Source: DASPKT01 sp035626475 (GTDB lineage: Bacteria > Pseudomonadota > Alphaproteobacteria > Azospirillales > Azospirillaceae). Taken from it: a stretch of 40,299 nucleotides of DNA. Every line of letters starts with the position of its first letter. The first letter of the stretch is position 1. This document shows, one piece after another, positions 7,175 through 15,053 of this stretch. The notes under the pieces are model-generated. The model did no database searches, was not told where the DNA came from, and saw only the letters and a list, made by a program, of their open reading frames with translations. The position numbers were made by a program, and so were the translations under genes. Location: positions 1 through 40,299 of the forward strand of contig DASPNP010000069.1 in NCBI GenBank assembly GCA_035626475.1, in the 5' to 3' direction.

Positions 7175-7474
7175 TCAGCCATGCCGGCCGCCGGACGCTG
7201 GCGTCAGGGCGCCGGATGCCGCCCTGGCGTCGGCCTCCAGGGCGGCGCTCAGCTCCCCCGGGTCGATGCTGGCCACCATCGTTGTCGATCCGCCGGGGGC
7301 GGGAGGAACGATGAGCAGGGTGGCGGTCCGTCGGTAGGCCGGAAAGGAGACGCCGTCGATCAGCTCCTCCTCGGTCTCCACCGTATAGGTTCCGGCCGGC
7401 AGCGTCTCGCCGACGCCGGTAAGCTCGAAGGGAAGGGCGAAGGACACCGTGCTGCTGCTGGTGCGGGTGTGCAT
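7175..7474 (-). CDS. hypothetical protein, 99 aa
   Basis: ATG 7474 has AAGGAAA upstream. The sequence VSFALPFELTGVGETLPAG, TYTVETEEELIDGVSFPAY and RRTATLLIVPPAPGG alternates hydrophobic and polar residues and is likely a small beta-sandwich. No signal peptide is seen. Similar short proteins of unknown role occur in related soil alphaproteobacteria, but I cannot name the family. It is monocistronic; its promoter should lie in 7475-7600. Confidence 0.55.
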   Translation of the reverse strand: MHTRTSSSTVSFALPFELTGVGETLPAGTYTVETEEELIDGVSFPAYRRTATLLIVPPAPGGSTTMVASIDPGELSAALEADARAASGALTPASGGRHG

Positions 7475-7890
7475 GGATTTCCTTTCCGAGGCGGTGCCGG
7501 AAAAGGCCCGCCCCGCCGGCGGCCCCGTGAAGGACCGCCCTGATGCGCCAAGGCATCGCAAGGGAGAAGTATACCACCAGCCCCGACCGGACCACTGGAC
7601 TATTCCGCTCCGGCGCATCCCCAAATCGCCCCAAAAACCTGATTTTCCTATCCGGGCAAAGAATTCGGCATTGCCTTCCGGCCTGGAGGATCCGAATCAA
7701 CAAGAAATCAGCTCTTGGCTGCGTACAGCCATTCATTTCGGCCCTTTGCCGATATTGATATTTTTCCAGGCCCGGTGCGGCGCGGCAGCCATCGGCCGCG
7801 GGATACTCGATGTTCTTTTCTGGAGCTTCGTCCCTCGGAAGCCGAGTCAGGCGTGTCTCGTCGGGTGGGCCTGGGAAAGGGCGCCCTGCC
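7475..7890. other. gene-free stretch
   Basis: About 415 bases of lower GC than the surroundings between the 99-aa gene and the 56-aa gene. Short open frames are present on both strands but none has an SD plus protein-like composition. It presumably carries the promoter of the 99-aa gene and the end of the recombinase transcript. Confidence 0.4.
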
Positions 7891-8061
7891 CTATTCCCTC
7901 GGCCGTTCGGCCGCCGGCAGGGAGCCCAGCCGGTAGGCTTCCCGAACCGCATCGACAGCAGCGCCGAGCGCGATGAACACGCCGCCGTCCTCCCGCCGCT
8001 CGATGATGTCGCCGCCCTGGTTGAAGCGCATCAGCAGGTCCTTGGCCTCTCGCGGAGTCAT
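7891..8061 (-). CDS. small hypothetical protein, 56 aa
   Basis: ATG 8061 has a strong SD (GGGAGGA, about 6 bases) and overlaps the stop of the upstream 80-aa gene as ATGA. The sequence MTPREAKDLLMRFNQGGDII, then ERREDGGVFIALGAAVDAV, looks like a compact helix-strand-helix protein. No family recognised. It is the last gene of the recombinase transcript. Confidence 0.55.
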   Translation of the reverse strand: MTPREAKDLLMRFNQGGDIIERREDGGVFIALGAAVDAVREAYRLGSLPAAERPRE

Positions 8062-8300
8062 GATCCGTCCTCCCTCGCCTCCGGGTCTGTTCCGCGGAGC
8101 CTCCGTCCCAGTGTCCACCAGTCACGGCCCGGGCGGAAGCGGCGGGTCACCCGGCGGGCGCCGATCCGCCAGCCATGCTTGGCGCCAGCATCGTACAGCA
8201 GCTGCGCGGCCGGCACCGCCGTCAGCGCATCCGGGGCGGTCGCGTCCGCCCCCAACTCGCGGGCCGCCGGTTCCGGCAGCTCGACGAACAGCGTGTCCAT
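8058..8300 (-). CDS. hypothetical protein, 80 aa, in frame behind the recombinase
   Basis: 80 residues starting MDTLFVELPEPAARELGAD and ending in an arginine-rich tail (GARRVTRRFRPGRDWWTLGR). There is no clear SD at ATG 8300. The frame is the same as that of the upstream serine recombinase, whose TGA is at 8349-8351; the 16 codons between are open and protein-like (AAAYVTLLREQGLT). The next gene overlaps its stop by ATGA. It may be translated by reinitiation after the recombinase or as a rare readthrough extension. No family recognised. Confidence 0.5.
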   Translation of the reverse strand: MDTLFVELPEPAARELGADATAPDALTAVPAAQLLYDAGAKHGWRIGARRVTRRFRPGRDWWTLGRRLRGTDPEAREDGS

Positions 8301-8348
8301 GGTGAGGCCCTGCTCGCGCAGCAGCGTGACATAGGCCGCGGCCCTGCG

Positions 8349-9248
8349 TCAGGCGACGAGTCCCTCGGCCCGCGCCCGATCGAGCAGGTTCTTGACACTG
8401 CTGGCGCTCCACCTGGTCTTGCCCCGGGGCGTCCGCACCCGCGCCCGCTCGAGCTGCCGCGCCAGCGCCAGCAGCGTGGGCTTCTCCAGGCTCAGCCAGA
8501 TGGCGGCGACCATCGCGGGAGCCGCCTCGTCTTCGGCCCCCGTCCGGGGTGCGGGGTCGAGCAGCGCCTTCTCCGCCAAGCCGTCCCGCACCAGCCGCCG
8601 CACGGCACGGATCAGGCTGTCGCGGGTCCACTCCCCTCCCCCTGGGCGCTGCTTTCCCTGATGCCTCAGCAGGGCCACGATCTGGTCCCAGGTGATGCCC
8701 TGCGGCCGCAGCCGGCGAACCTCCGGCAGGAAGTCGGTCGCGGCCGCCGCGATCATGTCGGAGCGGTGGTCCTCCCGGGCGCGGGTGACCCTGGCGATGG
8801 CCGCGGGGTCGCGCCGGCGCAGCCCGGGATTGCCGCCCACCCGGCCCTGCGCCTTGGCTGAACGCAGCCCCGCCCTGGTGCGTTCGCGGATAAGGGCACG
8901 CTCCAGTTCGCCGACGGCACCGAGGATCTGAAGAGTGAATCTGCCCTGCGGCGTGGTGGTGTCGATCGGGTCGTTCAGGCTGCGGAAGCCGACGGAGCGC
9001 CGATCGAGATCCTCCACCACCTCCAGCAGATGCGAGAGCGACCGGGCCAGCCGATCCAGCCGCACCACCAGCAGCGTGTCGCCGGGTCTAAGGGCCGCCA
9101 GCGCCTTCCGGAGCTCCGGCCGGGCCCGGCTGGCGCCCGACATGACGTCCTGATGAATGCGGGTGCATCCGGCCCGGCGCAGCTCATCCAGCTGCGGGTC
9201 GGTCGTCTGCTCCTCCGTGGAGACGCGGGCGTAGCCGATCAGGGCCAT
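8349..9248 (-). CDS. serine site-specific recombinase (resolvase/invertase family)
   Basis: 299 residues. The N-terminal catalytic domain (1-140) starts MALIGYARVSTEEQ with the nucleophile S10 and the conserved arginines in VVRLDRLARS; LQILGAVGELERALIRERTR is the start of the long E helix. The C-terminal 150 residues carry two HTH-like parts (ITWDQIVALLRHQG, and KTRWSASSVKNLLDRARAEG), longer than the single HTH of Tn3 resolvases (about 185 residues). It lies next to parB on a plasmid-type replicon, so multimer resolution is the likely job; integration or inversion cannot be excluded. An inverted repeat at 9299-9334 is a candidate crossover or operator site. Confidence 0.9.
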   Translation of the reverse strand: MALIGYARVSTEEQTTDPQLDELRRAGCTRIHQDVMSGASRARPELRKALAALRPGDTLLVVRLDRLARSLSHLLEVVEDLDRRSVGFRSLNDPIDTTTPQGRFTLQILGAVGELERALIRERTRAGLRSAKAQGRVGGNPGLRRRDPAAIARVTRAREDHRSDMIAAAATDFLPEVRRLRPQGITWDQIVALLRHQGKQRPGGGEWTRDSLIRAVRRLVRDGLAEKALLDPAPRTGAEDEAAPAMVAAIWLSLEKPTLLALARQLERARVRTPRGKTRWSASSVKNLLDRARAEGLVA

Positions 9249-9869
9249 GATGGGGATCCGTCCTCGAGAGCCGGATCATACCGGAGACCCGTCTCATTTA
9301 CAAACTTGCACTGCGGTTCATTCGACCGTTTGTAGGCGCGTTCAGCTGTCCCTGTCGGCTGGAACGGCGTACGGACGGAGACCAGTGGAACGATGATTCC
9401 GACCGGAGCCGCATCCGCGCAGCCGCTTCTCTTCCGCACGCGGAACATAGGCTGGAAGCCGCTCGGGGCTACCGGGACGGTAGGCGGAGGCTGTGGAAGG
9501 TCCGGTTCCAGTGACACGATGTCGGCATCGGGAGCGCGACGACCGCAGTTTGGACGGGATCACCGCAGAGGCACGCGCCCGACCCGGTCCGGAAAGGACG
9601 CGGCGAGAGGCTCAGAAACCGCCGAAAGATTATACTTTACGCGCAACAAGGCTGAATACTGATGAATTCCGTTCCGAGTTCCAGTGACTTAGCTGAATGA
9701 ACGGGGGAGCGTTCCGCCTCGGGCGGGCGTCCTGGGTCCCTTGGGACGGTGCCGACACCGGCGGGGCGTTCCCGACATCACCCGGAAGGGCCGACGGTTG
9801 GGCCCGCCCGGAGATGCCAGGCCGGTAACCGCCCCTCCCCTCCCCTGCCCTGCGCCTGCGGCGCCGGTC
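9249..9869. other. intergenic region between recombinase and parB
   Basis: About 620 bases with no convincing gene on either strand. It contains the inverted repeats GAGAC-CC-GTCTC (9284-9295) and TACAAAC/GTTTGTA (9299-9334). The frames present are rich in Arg, Pro and Ser and have no SD. Confidence 0.45.
9299..9334. repeat. inverted repeat, candidate recombinase site
   Basis: TACAAAC and GTTTGTA form 7-bp arms around 22 bases, about 50 bases upstream of the recombinase start. The overall 36 bp is the size of a serine-recombinase subsite. It could equally be an operator for the recombinase gene. Another short repeat, GAGACCCGTCTC, is adjacent. Confidence 0.35.
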
Positions 9870-10745
9870 TCAAGAACGTCCCCGGCCCGTCCGTCCGCCC
9901 GTCAGAACCCGGTCGAGCTGGTCGCGCAGCTGCCGCAGCCGTGCCCGCTGCGCGTCGGTGAGAGCGGGGCCGGCGTCCGCCAGCGTCGCGACGGCGCGCT
10001 CCATCCGGTCCAGCCCCTGGAAGAAGGCCGCCAACTCGTCCGGGGCGGTGGCGCGGCGTCCCTGCCCCGCCGCCTTGGGCGCGCGCGCCTCGCGCAACGC
10101 CTTGACCGAACCGCCGCGCCGGAGCACATCCAGCAACGAGGCCCGCTCCTCCTCCGAGCCCGCGAGCGCCAGCTCCACCATGGCGTTGCGCGGGATGTGC
10201 AATGTTGCACATTCCTCGACGACCGCTTCGGGCAGCACCAGCAGCTTCAGCACGCGGTTGACCTGGGTGCGGCTCCAGCCCAGCGCGCCGGCGGCAGCCT
10301 CCTGGGTATAGCCGTGCCGGTCCATCAGCGCCTGGATCCCCCTCGCCTCCTCGATCGGCGACAGGTCGACGCGCTGCAGGTTCTCCACCAGCGCGATCTC
10401 CTCGGGCGCGCCGGTGGTGACGATCGCATGGATGGTCGGCTTGCCCAGCAGCTTGTGGGCGCGCCAGCGGCGCTCGCCGGCGACGATCTCGTACTCGCCC
10501 CGTGCATCGGGCAGCGCCCGCACCAGGATCGGCTGCAGCAGGCCCTGGCGGCCGATGCTGTCCGCCAGCTGGCGCAGCGCATCCTCGTCGAAATGACGGC
10601 GCGGCTGGTCCGCCCGCCGGTGGACCTTCGCCAGCTCGACATCGATCAGGCGTGGGAAATCCTTCGCCATCAGCGACGCGTCCCCCTTCACCGCGGCGTC
10701 GTCCATGGCGCGGTCGAAGGCCGTCGGCCCCTTCTTAAGCTTCAC
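9870..10745 (-). CDS. parB: ParB-family partition protein
   Basis: 291 residues from GTG 10745, which has AAGGAGA 8 bases upstream. The ParB N-domain includes QPRRHFDEDALRQLADSI, GLLQPILVR and the CTP-binding/arginine motif GERRWRAHKLLG; ALVENLQRVDLSPIEEA follows. The central HTH is YTQEAAAGALGWSRTQVNRV. The C-terminal dimer region is about 235-291. It binds parS and loads as a clamp to segregate the replicon with ParA. The gene overlaps the parA end by 11 bases, so the two are translationally coupled. A copy of the candidate parS palindrome lies inside its own coding sequence at 10195-10212. Confidence 0.95.
   Translation of the reverse strand: MKLKKGPTAFDRAMDDAAVKGDASLMAKDFPRLIDVELAKVHRRADQPRRHFDEDALRQLADSIGRQGLLQPILVRALPDARGEYEIVAGERRWRAHKLLGKPTIHAIVTTGAPEEIALVENLQRVDLSPIEEARGIQALMDRHGYTQEAAAGALGWSRTQVNRVLKLLVLPEAVVEECATLHIPRNAMVELALAGSEEERASLLDVLRRGGSVKALREARAPKAAGQGRRATAPDELAAFFQGLDRMERAVATLADAGPALTDAQRARLRQLRDQLDRVLTGGRTGRGRS
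10195..10212. promoter_or_regulatory. candidate parS copy inside parB
   Basis: ATGTGCAA-TG-TTGCACAT: 8-bp perfect arms, differing from the intergenic copy at 11793-11812 only in the central base pair and the outermost base. Its presence inside a coding sequence with the same arms is hard to explain by codon use alone. Confidence 0.55.
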
Positions 10746-11691
10746 CGGCGATCTCCTTGGCGATGGCCATGTAGGTCTGGACGGGATGGTCGGGCGGCAG
10801 CGCGTCCACGGCGATGACGTTGTTGTAGGCCGCCTGGTTGATGCCCGTGGTCATGCGGATCGGTGGAAACACGCGCCCCAGGTCGGACGCACCGTCGAAG
10901 CGCGTCTTCAGGTCCGCCAGCACTTCCCTGTCCACCGTCTGGCGTTCGGTGTACATCGTGGGCAGCACGCCCAGCACGGTGAGTTCGTGGTTGGTGAAGC
11001 GCCGGACGCGGCCGATGGTCTTCAGCAGCAGCGGAATGCCCAGCAGATCCACCGGCCGGGTCGCGACCGGGATCAACACCTGGTCAGCCGCGTTCAGCGC
11101 ATTGATAGTCATGCTGCCGAGATTGGGCGGGGTGTCGATCAGGATCCAGTCATAGTCGCCCAGCACGTCGGCCAGCGCCGCTTTCAGCCGGGTCTCGCGA
11201 CCCACCAGCCCCGCCGCCGCGTCGAACTCGGCCAGCGCCACGCCCGACGGCAGCACGTCGAAGGTCCTCAGCGGCACGATGGTGTCGCGCAGCGGCCGGT
11301 CGTCGACCAGTACCGCATGCAGGGTGGCGCCGCGCTCCTCCAGCTCGATGATGTCGCAGCCTACCATGGCGGTGGCGCTCGCCTGCGGGTCGGCGTCGAC
11401 CAGCAGCACCCGGAAGCCCAGCCGGGCGAAGCACGCCGCCAGATTGACGGCCGAGGCGGACTTGCCCACCCCGCCCTTCTGGTTGCTGCAGGCGATCACC
11501 CGCGCCTGGCCCGGCGCCGATCCGCCGATCAGGCGCAGCACCGGCGCCGGCACGGCCTCCTTGCCACTTTCCCACCGACTGATCCGCGCCTTGTCGTAGG
11601 AGCGGCCGAGCCTCTCGTTGAGATGGGCGGCGCAGGCTTCCTGCGTCAGCTCCCTGCGCTTGCGGTACGCCTTCAAAACCTCGCCGGACAT
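10735..11691 (-). CDS. parA: ParA-family partition ATPase with N-terminal HTH
   Basis: 318 residues from ATG 11691 (SD GGGGAAGG). Residues 3-45 form a Cro/cI-like HTH (RRELTQEACAAHLNERLG, RISRWESGKEA), and the deviant Walker A KGGVGKS is at 72-78; the Walker A' region VLLVDADPQAS and switch ILIDTPPN follow. An N-terminal HTH marks type Ia-like plasmid ParA proteins, which repress their own operon when ADP-bound. The likely operator is the 22-bp palindrome 63 bases upstream. Co-transcribed with parB, and all par and rep genes lie on the same strand. Confidence 0.95.
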   Translation of the reverse strand: MSGEVLKAYRKRRELTQEACAAHLNERLGRSYDKARISRWESGKEAVPAPVLRLIGGSAPGQARVIACSNQKGGVGKSASAVNLAACFARLGFRVLLVDADPQASATAMVGCDIIELEERGATLHAVLVDDRPLRDTIVPLRTFDVLPSGVALAEFDAAAGLVGRETRLKAALADVLGDYDWILIDTPPNLGSMTINALNAADQVLIPVATRPVDLLGIPLLLKTIGRVRRFTNHELTVLGVLPTMYTERQTVDREVLADLKTRFDGASDLGRVFPPIRMTTGINQAAYNNVIAVDALPPDHPVQTYMAIAKEIAGEA

Positions 11692-11753
11692 GCCTTCCCC
11701 TCTGGCCAGCCTCTCCCACGAATAAGGGGTACGGGGCAGGGAGTTGTCAACGG

Positions 11754-11775
11754 AGTTGACGGCGCGCCGTCAACT
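11754..11775. promoter_or_regulatory. 22-bp perfect palindrome, probable par operator
   Basis: The core GTTGACGGCGCGCCGTCAAC (11755-11774) extends by one paired base on each side. A smaller related palindrome GTTGTCAAC lies at 11743-11751, sharing the GTTG/CAAC half. The position just upstream of parA suits autorepression through the ParA HTH. An alternative is an incompatibility or handcuffing element of the replicon. Confidence 0.5.
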
Positions 11776-11792
11776 TGTCCCAGGCAGGAACC

Positions 11793-11812
11793 GATGTGCA
11801 ACGTTGCACATC
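11793..11812. promoter_or_regulatory. candidate parS centromere site
   Basis: GATGTGCAACGTTGCACATC is a perfect 20-bp palindrome between the rep stop (11828) and the par operator. A near-identical copy lies within parB. It is unlike the chromosomal parS (TGTTTCACGTGAAACA), as expected for a plasmid-specific ParB. Confidence 0.6.
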
Positions 11813-11827
11813 CGGGCGGGGCAGGGC

Positions 11828-12934
11828 TCAGAGACCGCCGGGTGCCTTCGGCAGCAGGCCGTGGATCACCAGCTGCCCGCGCTCCCGGATCGTCTCCATC
11901 CAGGCCAGGAAGGCCTTGTCGGGGTCGCGCGGCGACTTCTTGCCGGCGAAGGCTTGGCGCCATTCCAGCACGAAGGCGTCGGCATCCAGGCCGGGATAGA
12001 GCAGGCGGAAGCGGTCGTAGGTGGCGGCGCGCAGGGCAGGGGGGCCGCGGCGCTCCTCGTCGGTGCGCCCGTCGATCAGGTCGACCGTCCGGGGATCGCG
12101 GTCGGCCCGGGCGTGCCCGACCGGGTCGGCGACGGCGCGGTGCTTCAGCTCGGCCTCGAAAGCCAGCCGATCGGGCTTCTTCTCCACCGTGAAGCGCAGG
12201 CGGCCGACGGACTTCCCCTCCTTGACCGGCTCCCACTCGACCCGCAGGTCGGAGAGCTCGTTCACCTCCTCGATCGCCGGCTCCAGCGCCCGGCGCCGGA
12301 AAGCCCGGAAATCGTCCAGCTTGTCCGACGGGATGCCCAGCAGCGAGCGGAAGTCGGCGAGGCTCACCTCCCAGACCGGGAACTGCCGGTTTGCGTAGAG
12401 CTCCATCAGCTCGTACAGGGTGGTGGTGTACTTGCCGCGGAACTGGCCCACGACCGCCAGGCGCAGGCGGGCGAAGACGGCAGGGCTGGCGAGCCAGGGC
12501 CGGGCCAGGCGCGGAAACTCGAAGCGGATGATGCCCGAACCGTCCTTGGCCGTGTCGGCATAGAGGATGCCGCCGAACTGCTCGCGCTCCTCGCCCATGG
12601 CGCCCAGATAGTTCAGCGTCACATGCACCTTGGACAGGCGCTTCAGGCTGGCCCGCACCCGGTCCGGACTCTCATGGCTGCCCAGCCATTCCGACACCTG
12701 GGCGTAGCGCACCTCGAAGATCTGCTTCTCGGAGAGATCCGGATAGGCCACCGCCAGCAGATAGTTGAAGAGCCGGCGGTCGAGGCCGGTGAGTTCCACG
12801 CCCTCGGTGGAGATGTGGACGGCCGCGGCGGATTTCGGGAAGGTGGGGTCCGTGGCCATGTCGGCCAAATCGCCGGTGGCGCGCGGTCCGCGGCCGCGCG
12901 GCGCAAGGGCGGTTCTGTCCTTCTCGTCGCTCAT
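11828..12934 (-). CDS. replication initiator protein (Rep_3 superfamily)
   Basis: 368 residues from ATG 12934; a longer frame to 13456 would read through the iterons and is rejected. The first winged-helix domain covers about 35-170 (LTGLDRRLFNYLLAVAYPDL, VRASLKRLSKVHVTLNYLG), and the second about 175-275 contains the family signature YTTTLYELMELYANR, WEVSLADFRSLLGIPSDKL and RRRALEPAIEEVNELSDLRV. A C-terminal extension of about 85 residues follows. Rep_3 proteins bind iterons upstream of their own gene as monomers to open the origin and repress themselves as dimers. The iterons at 12942-13446 fit exactly. No good SD is seen, which may keep expression low. Confidence 0.88.
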   Translation of the reverse strand: MSDEKDRTALAPRGRGPRATGDLADMATDPTFPKSAAAVHISTEGVELTGLDRRLFNYLLAVAYPDLSEKQIFEVRYAQVSEWLGSHESPDRVRASLKRLSKVHVTLNYLGAMGEEREQFGGILYADTAKDGSGIIRFEFPRLARPWLASPAVFARLRLAVVGQFRGKYTTTLYELMELYANRQFPVWEVSLADFRSLLGIPSDKLDDFRAFRRRALEPAIEEVNELSDLRVEWEPVKEGKSVGRLRFTVEKKPDRLAFEAELKHRAVADPVGHARADRDPRTVDLIDGRTDEERRGPPALRAATYDRFRLLYPGLDADAFVLEWRQAFAGKKSPRDPDKAFLAWMETIRERGQLVIHGLLPKAPGGL

Positions 12935-12941
12935 GGGTGAA

Positions 12942-13446
12942 GTGTACAACGAACGTGTCCGCGCGTACACGGATTCTGCACCATGACTCGAAGATTCGCC
13001 GCCAAGCCCCTGATTCCGCGCGTCGACAGGGCAGGGGACGCCCGATTTGTACACCTGAAGCCCGCCGAATCGGGCGAATCGGACCGGCGCCGTGCGCCCA
13101 ATCTGTACACCCGAGTCGCGCCGAGTCGCGGGATCGAGTCGTCTGGCGACCCACAGCCCAGTAAACGCGGCCGCCGACGCCCATTCTGTACACCTCAAGC
13201 CCACCGCGCGGTCGGCGCCCATTTTGTACACCTGCAGGGCCGCGGCCGGCGGCGCCCATTTCGTACACATCGACGTTCCCTGGGCGGCGTCGCGGGCCCA
13301 CGCCCGTTCCGTACACCTTTCCCCAGCCGCCCCTCGGGCCGCCGCCCCTGCCGTACACCTTTCCACCAGCGGCCGCGCCCGATCTGTCCACCTCTCCACA
13401 GGCAGCCACGCCCGCCTTGTACACGGCTGCCGCCCCAGACGTACAC
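12942..13446 (+). repeat. iteron array, probable origin of replication
   Basis: Repeats with core TGTACAC or CGTACAC and consensus near CGCCCATTYTGTACACCT. Cores on the plus strand start at 12962, 13048, 13104, 13187, 13225, 13262, 13310, 13352, 13385 (degenerate, TGTCCAC), 13418 and 13440; one inverted copy (GTGTACAA) is at 12942. Spacings are irregular, 22-86 bases, with a tighter set from 13187 on. Located immediately upstream of rep, the usual place for Rep_3 iterons. No exact DnaA box was found; TCTCCACAGG at 13393-13402 is a weak resemblance. Confidence 0.85.
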
Positions 13447-14670
13447 ATGACGCCACCTAACTCCCTGTGAGAGCTACCGGATTCAGCTCCGAACACCAGA
13501 ACAAGACTCCTAGAGAACAGGAATCCAAGAACACCCAAGGGGGTGTCGGTTTTGACAAAGGGGAGGGAAGGGAGGGGCTCCAGCGCCGGGACGCCCATCA
13601 CGCCGGGGGCGCCTCGACATACCGCGGCCTTGGCGAAGATCGGCGAACCCGGAAGCATCAGAAAGCCGCCGGTAAACGCCCGCTCCACCGGCGTCAAGCC
13701 GGCCGGCAAGGAAGAGGGTAGGGAACCGCACCGGTGGCCGATCGTGCGGCGGTGAGCTGGCGCCGGGTGGCCCTTGAAATCCTTCCCCGGAAGATTGCCG
13801 TGGCTCGGCCATCGAGAACGGCGGTAGGGAAGGCCGCGCCTGGCACTCCGCTTGGTTCGGCCGCCCCACGCCGCACGGCACGACGGCGGAGCGCGCCGAC
13901 GGTTCATTGCGGGCGGGCGATGCCGGGCGCCTTCGTCCACCCGCGGAGCGGCGGTCGGCCCGGGGCTGCTCCATGACGCGCATCCCGGCGGTGTAGGACC
14001 GGCGAGCGGGACCGGAGCGTGGCCGGTCGTACCACGGCCGGGTCGGTTCGGTGCCCGCCCCACCTGGCCGATGGCCGCCGGTCCCGGGGCCAATGTCGGT
14101 GCGCCGCCCGCCGCCGGGACGCCCCGGCGCCATCCATCCCGCACGCCGTCCCAAGGCGGCCGGAGTCCCTCGATCATGCCGCCGCGCCGCGCGGCGGTCC
14201 GATCATGGCGGAGATGTCGGCCATGCCGCGACCGTCTACCCGGTCCGCGAGCAGGGAGGAGGCGCCCCGTGCCGGCGGGCACAGGGCGCCGATGTCGTCC
14301 TGGCATGAGGCGTGCTCCTTCCGGTCGGTGGCCCTGCTTCTGCCCCGCTCTCGTTTGAGCGACCCGCGCCATTACCGGCAAAGCTATGGTCTACGCGTAG
14401 TCGCAAGGTTATCGAAGACCCGGCGGAAGGTGCTGAACCGTCAGGCGGAGCCCACCCCCAACAGCTGCGCTTGGCAAGGCGCATGCCCAAGGCCGTGACG
14501 GGCCGAGGCAACCGGGCCCCGGGGGCGGCTCCTGCATCCGCGACGACGGCTTCACCCGCTCCTGGTGCGCAATCTCAGCCTCACCCCGGCGCGGATGGGC
14601 CGGCTGGTGCAGCGCCTGCCGGAGATGGAGACCGACCGCATGATGGCGCTGCCGGCCGTGCCGCTGGCAC
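13447..14670. other. gene-free region flanking the origin
   Basis: About 1.2 kb without a convincing gene. The first 110 bases are AT-richer than the surroundings and include a hairpin with T-run (ACACCC-AAGG-GGGTGT, 13532-13547, TTTT at 13551), a possible melting region or terminator. The remainder has long open frames on both strands made of Arg/Pro/Gly-rich sequence without SD, typical of chance frames at high GC. Confidence 0.45.
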
Positions 14671-14994
14671 GTGAGCTGTCGCCCGAAGTGGCGCATGGAG
14701 ATCCGGCTGGCGGAGATCGTCGACCACACCGCCCACGCCACGACGGTCAAGGAACACGAGTTGCTGGACCGGCTGACCCTGCCGGCGACCGAGGCGCAGG
14801 CGGCGGCCTATGCGGCACTGGTGGACAAGCGGCTGTCGGGGCTGGGGGAGGACCGCATCACCGGGCTGCAGCGCATGGGCGTGTTCCCGCAGTGCCGTTT
14901 CCAGCCGGCCGTCGCCACCTGCCGCGCCATGCGCCGGCGCCTGGATCGCGCTCCGGTGCTTCCGGCGGACGTTACGTCACCGGGGCTGACTTGA
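14671..14994 (+). CDS. doubtful hypothetical protein, possibly a gene remnant
   Basis: The frame opens at GTG 14671 and gives 107 residues, including MEIRLAEIVDHTAHATTVKE and LPATEAQAAAYAALVDKRL, which look like real helical protein. Upstream, the frame starting near 14565 also looks protein-like (LTPARMGRLVQRLPEMETDR) but ends in different phase, so a frameshifted older gene is possible. No SD and no family recognised. It ends just before the RHH operator. Confidence 0.3.
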   Translation: MSCRPKWRMEIRLAEIVDHTAHATTVKEHELLDRLTLPATEAQAAAYAALVDKRLSGLGEDRITGLQRMGVFPQCRFQPAVATCRAMRRRLDRAPVLPADVTSPGLT

Positions 14995-14995
14995 A

Positions 14996-15047
14996 ACCAT
15001 CCTCCGCACCTGCCATATACCATCCAGGTGGATGGTGAACGGATGGT
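14996..15047. promoter_or_regulatory. four-half-site operator before the RHH gene
   Basis: ACCATCC occurs at 14996-15002 and 15019-15025, and its reverse complement GGATGGT at 15030-15036 and 15041-15047. The inner pair forms ACCATCC-AGGT-GGATGGT. The array ends 6 bases before the RHH start codon, so bound repressor would cover promoter and SD. Multiple short half-sites are typical of ribbon-helix-helix autoregulators. Confidence 0.6.
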
Positions 15048-15053
15048 GCGGAG

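Noticed and set aside
9393..9662. 89-residue plus-strand frame between the recombinase and parB
   Set aside because: Low-complexity Arg/Gly/Ser composition, no SD, no similarity recognised.
12942..13446. CRISPR array
   Set aside because: Repeat cores are only 7 to about 18 bases, spacing is irregular from 22 to 86 bases, there are no cas genes, and a Rep_3 gene follows.
12935..13456. N-terminal extension of the Rep protein by 174 residues
   Set aside because: The extension would be encoded by the iteron array; its content has no fold and family members begin near the ATG at 12934.
13510..14154. Minus-strand 214-residue frame in the region beside the origin
   Set aside because: Arg/Pro/Gly-rich with no hydrophobic periodicity; no start signal.
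12672..14381. A long minus-strand frame running through the iterons and the gene-free region
   Set aside because: It overlaps rep in another frame, and its sequence is Arg/Pro/Gly-rich with repeats that are only the translated iterons.
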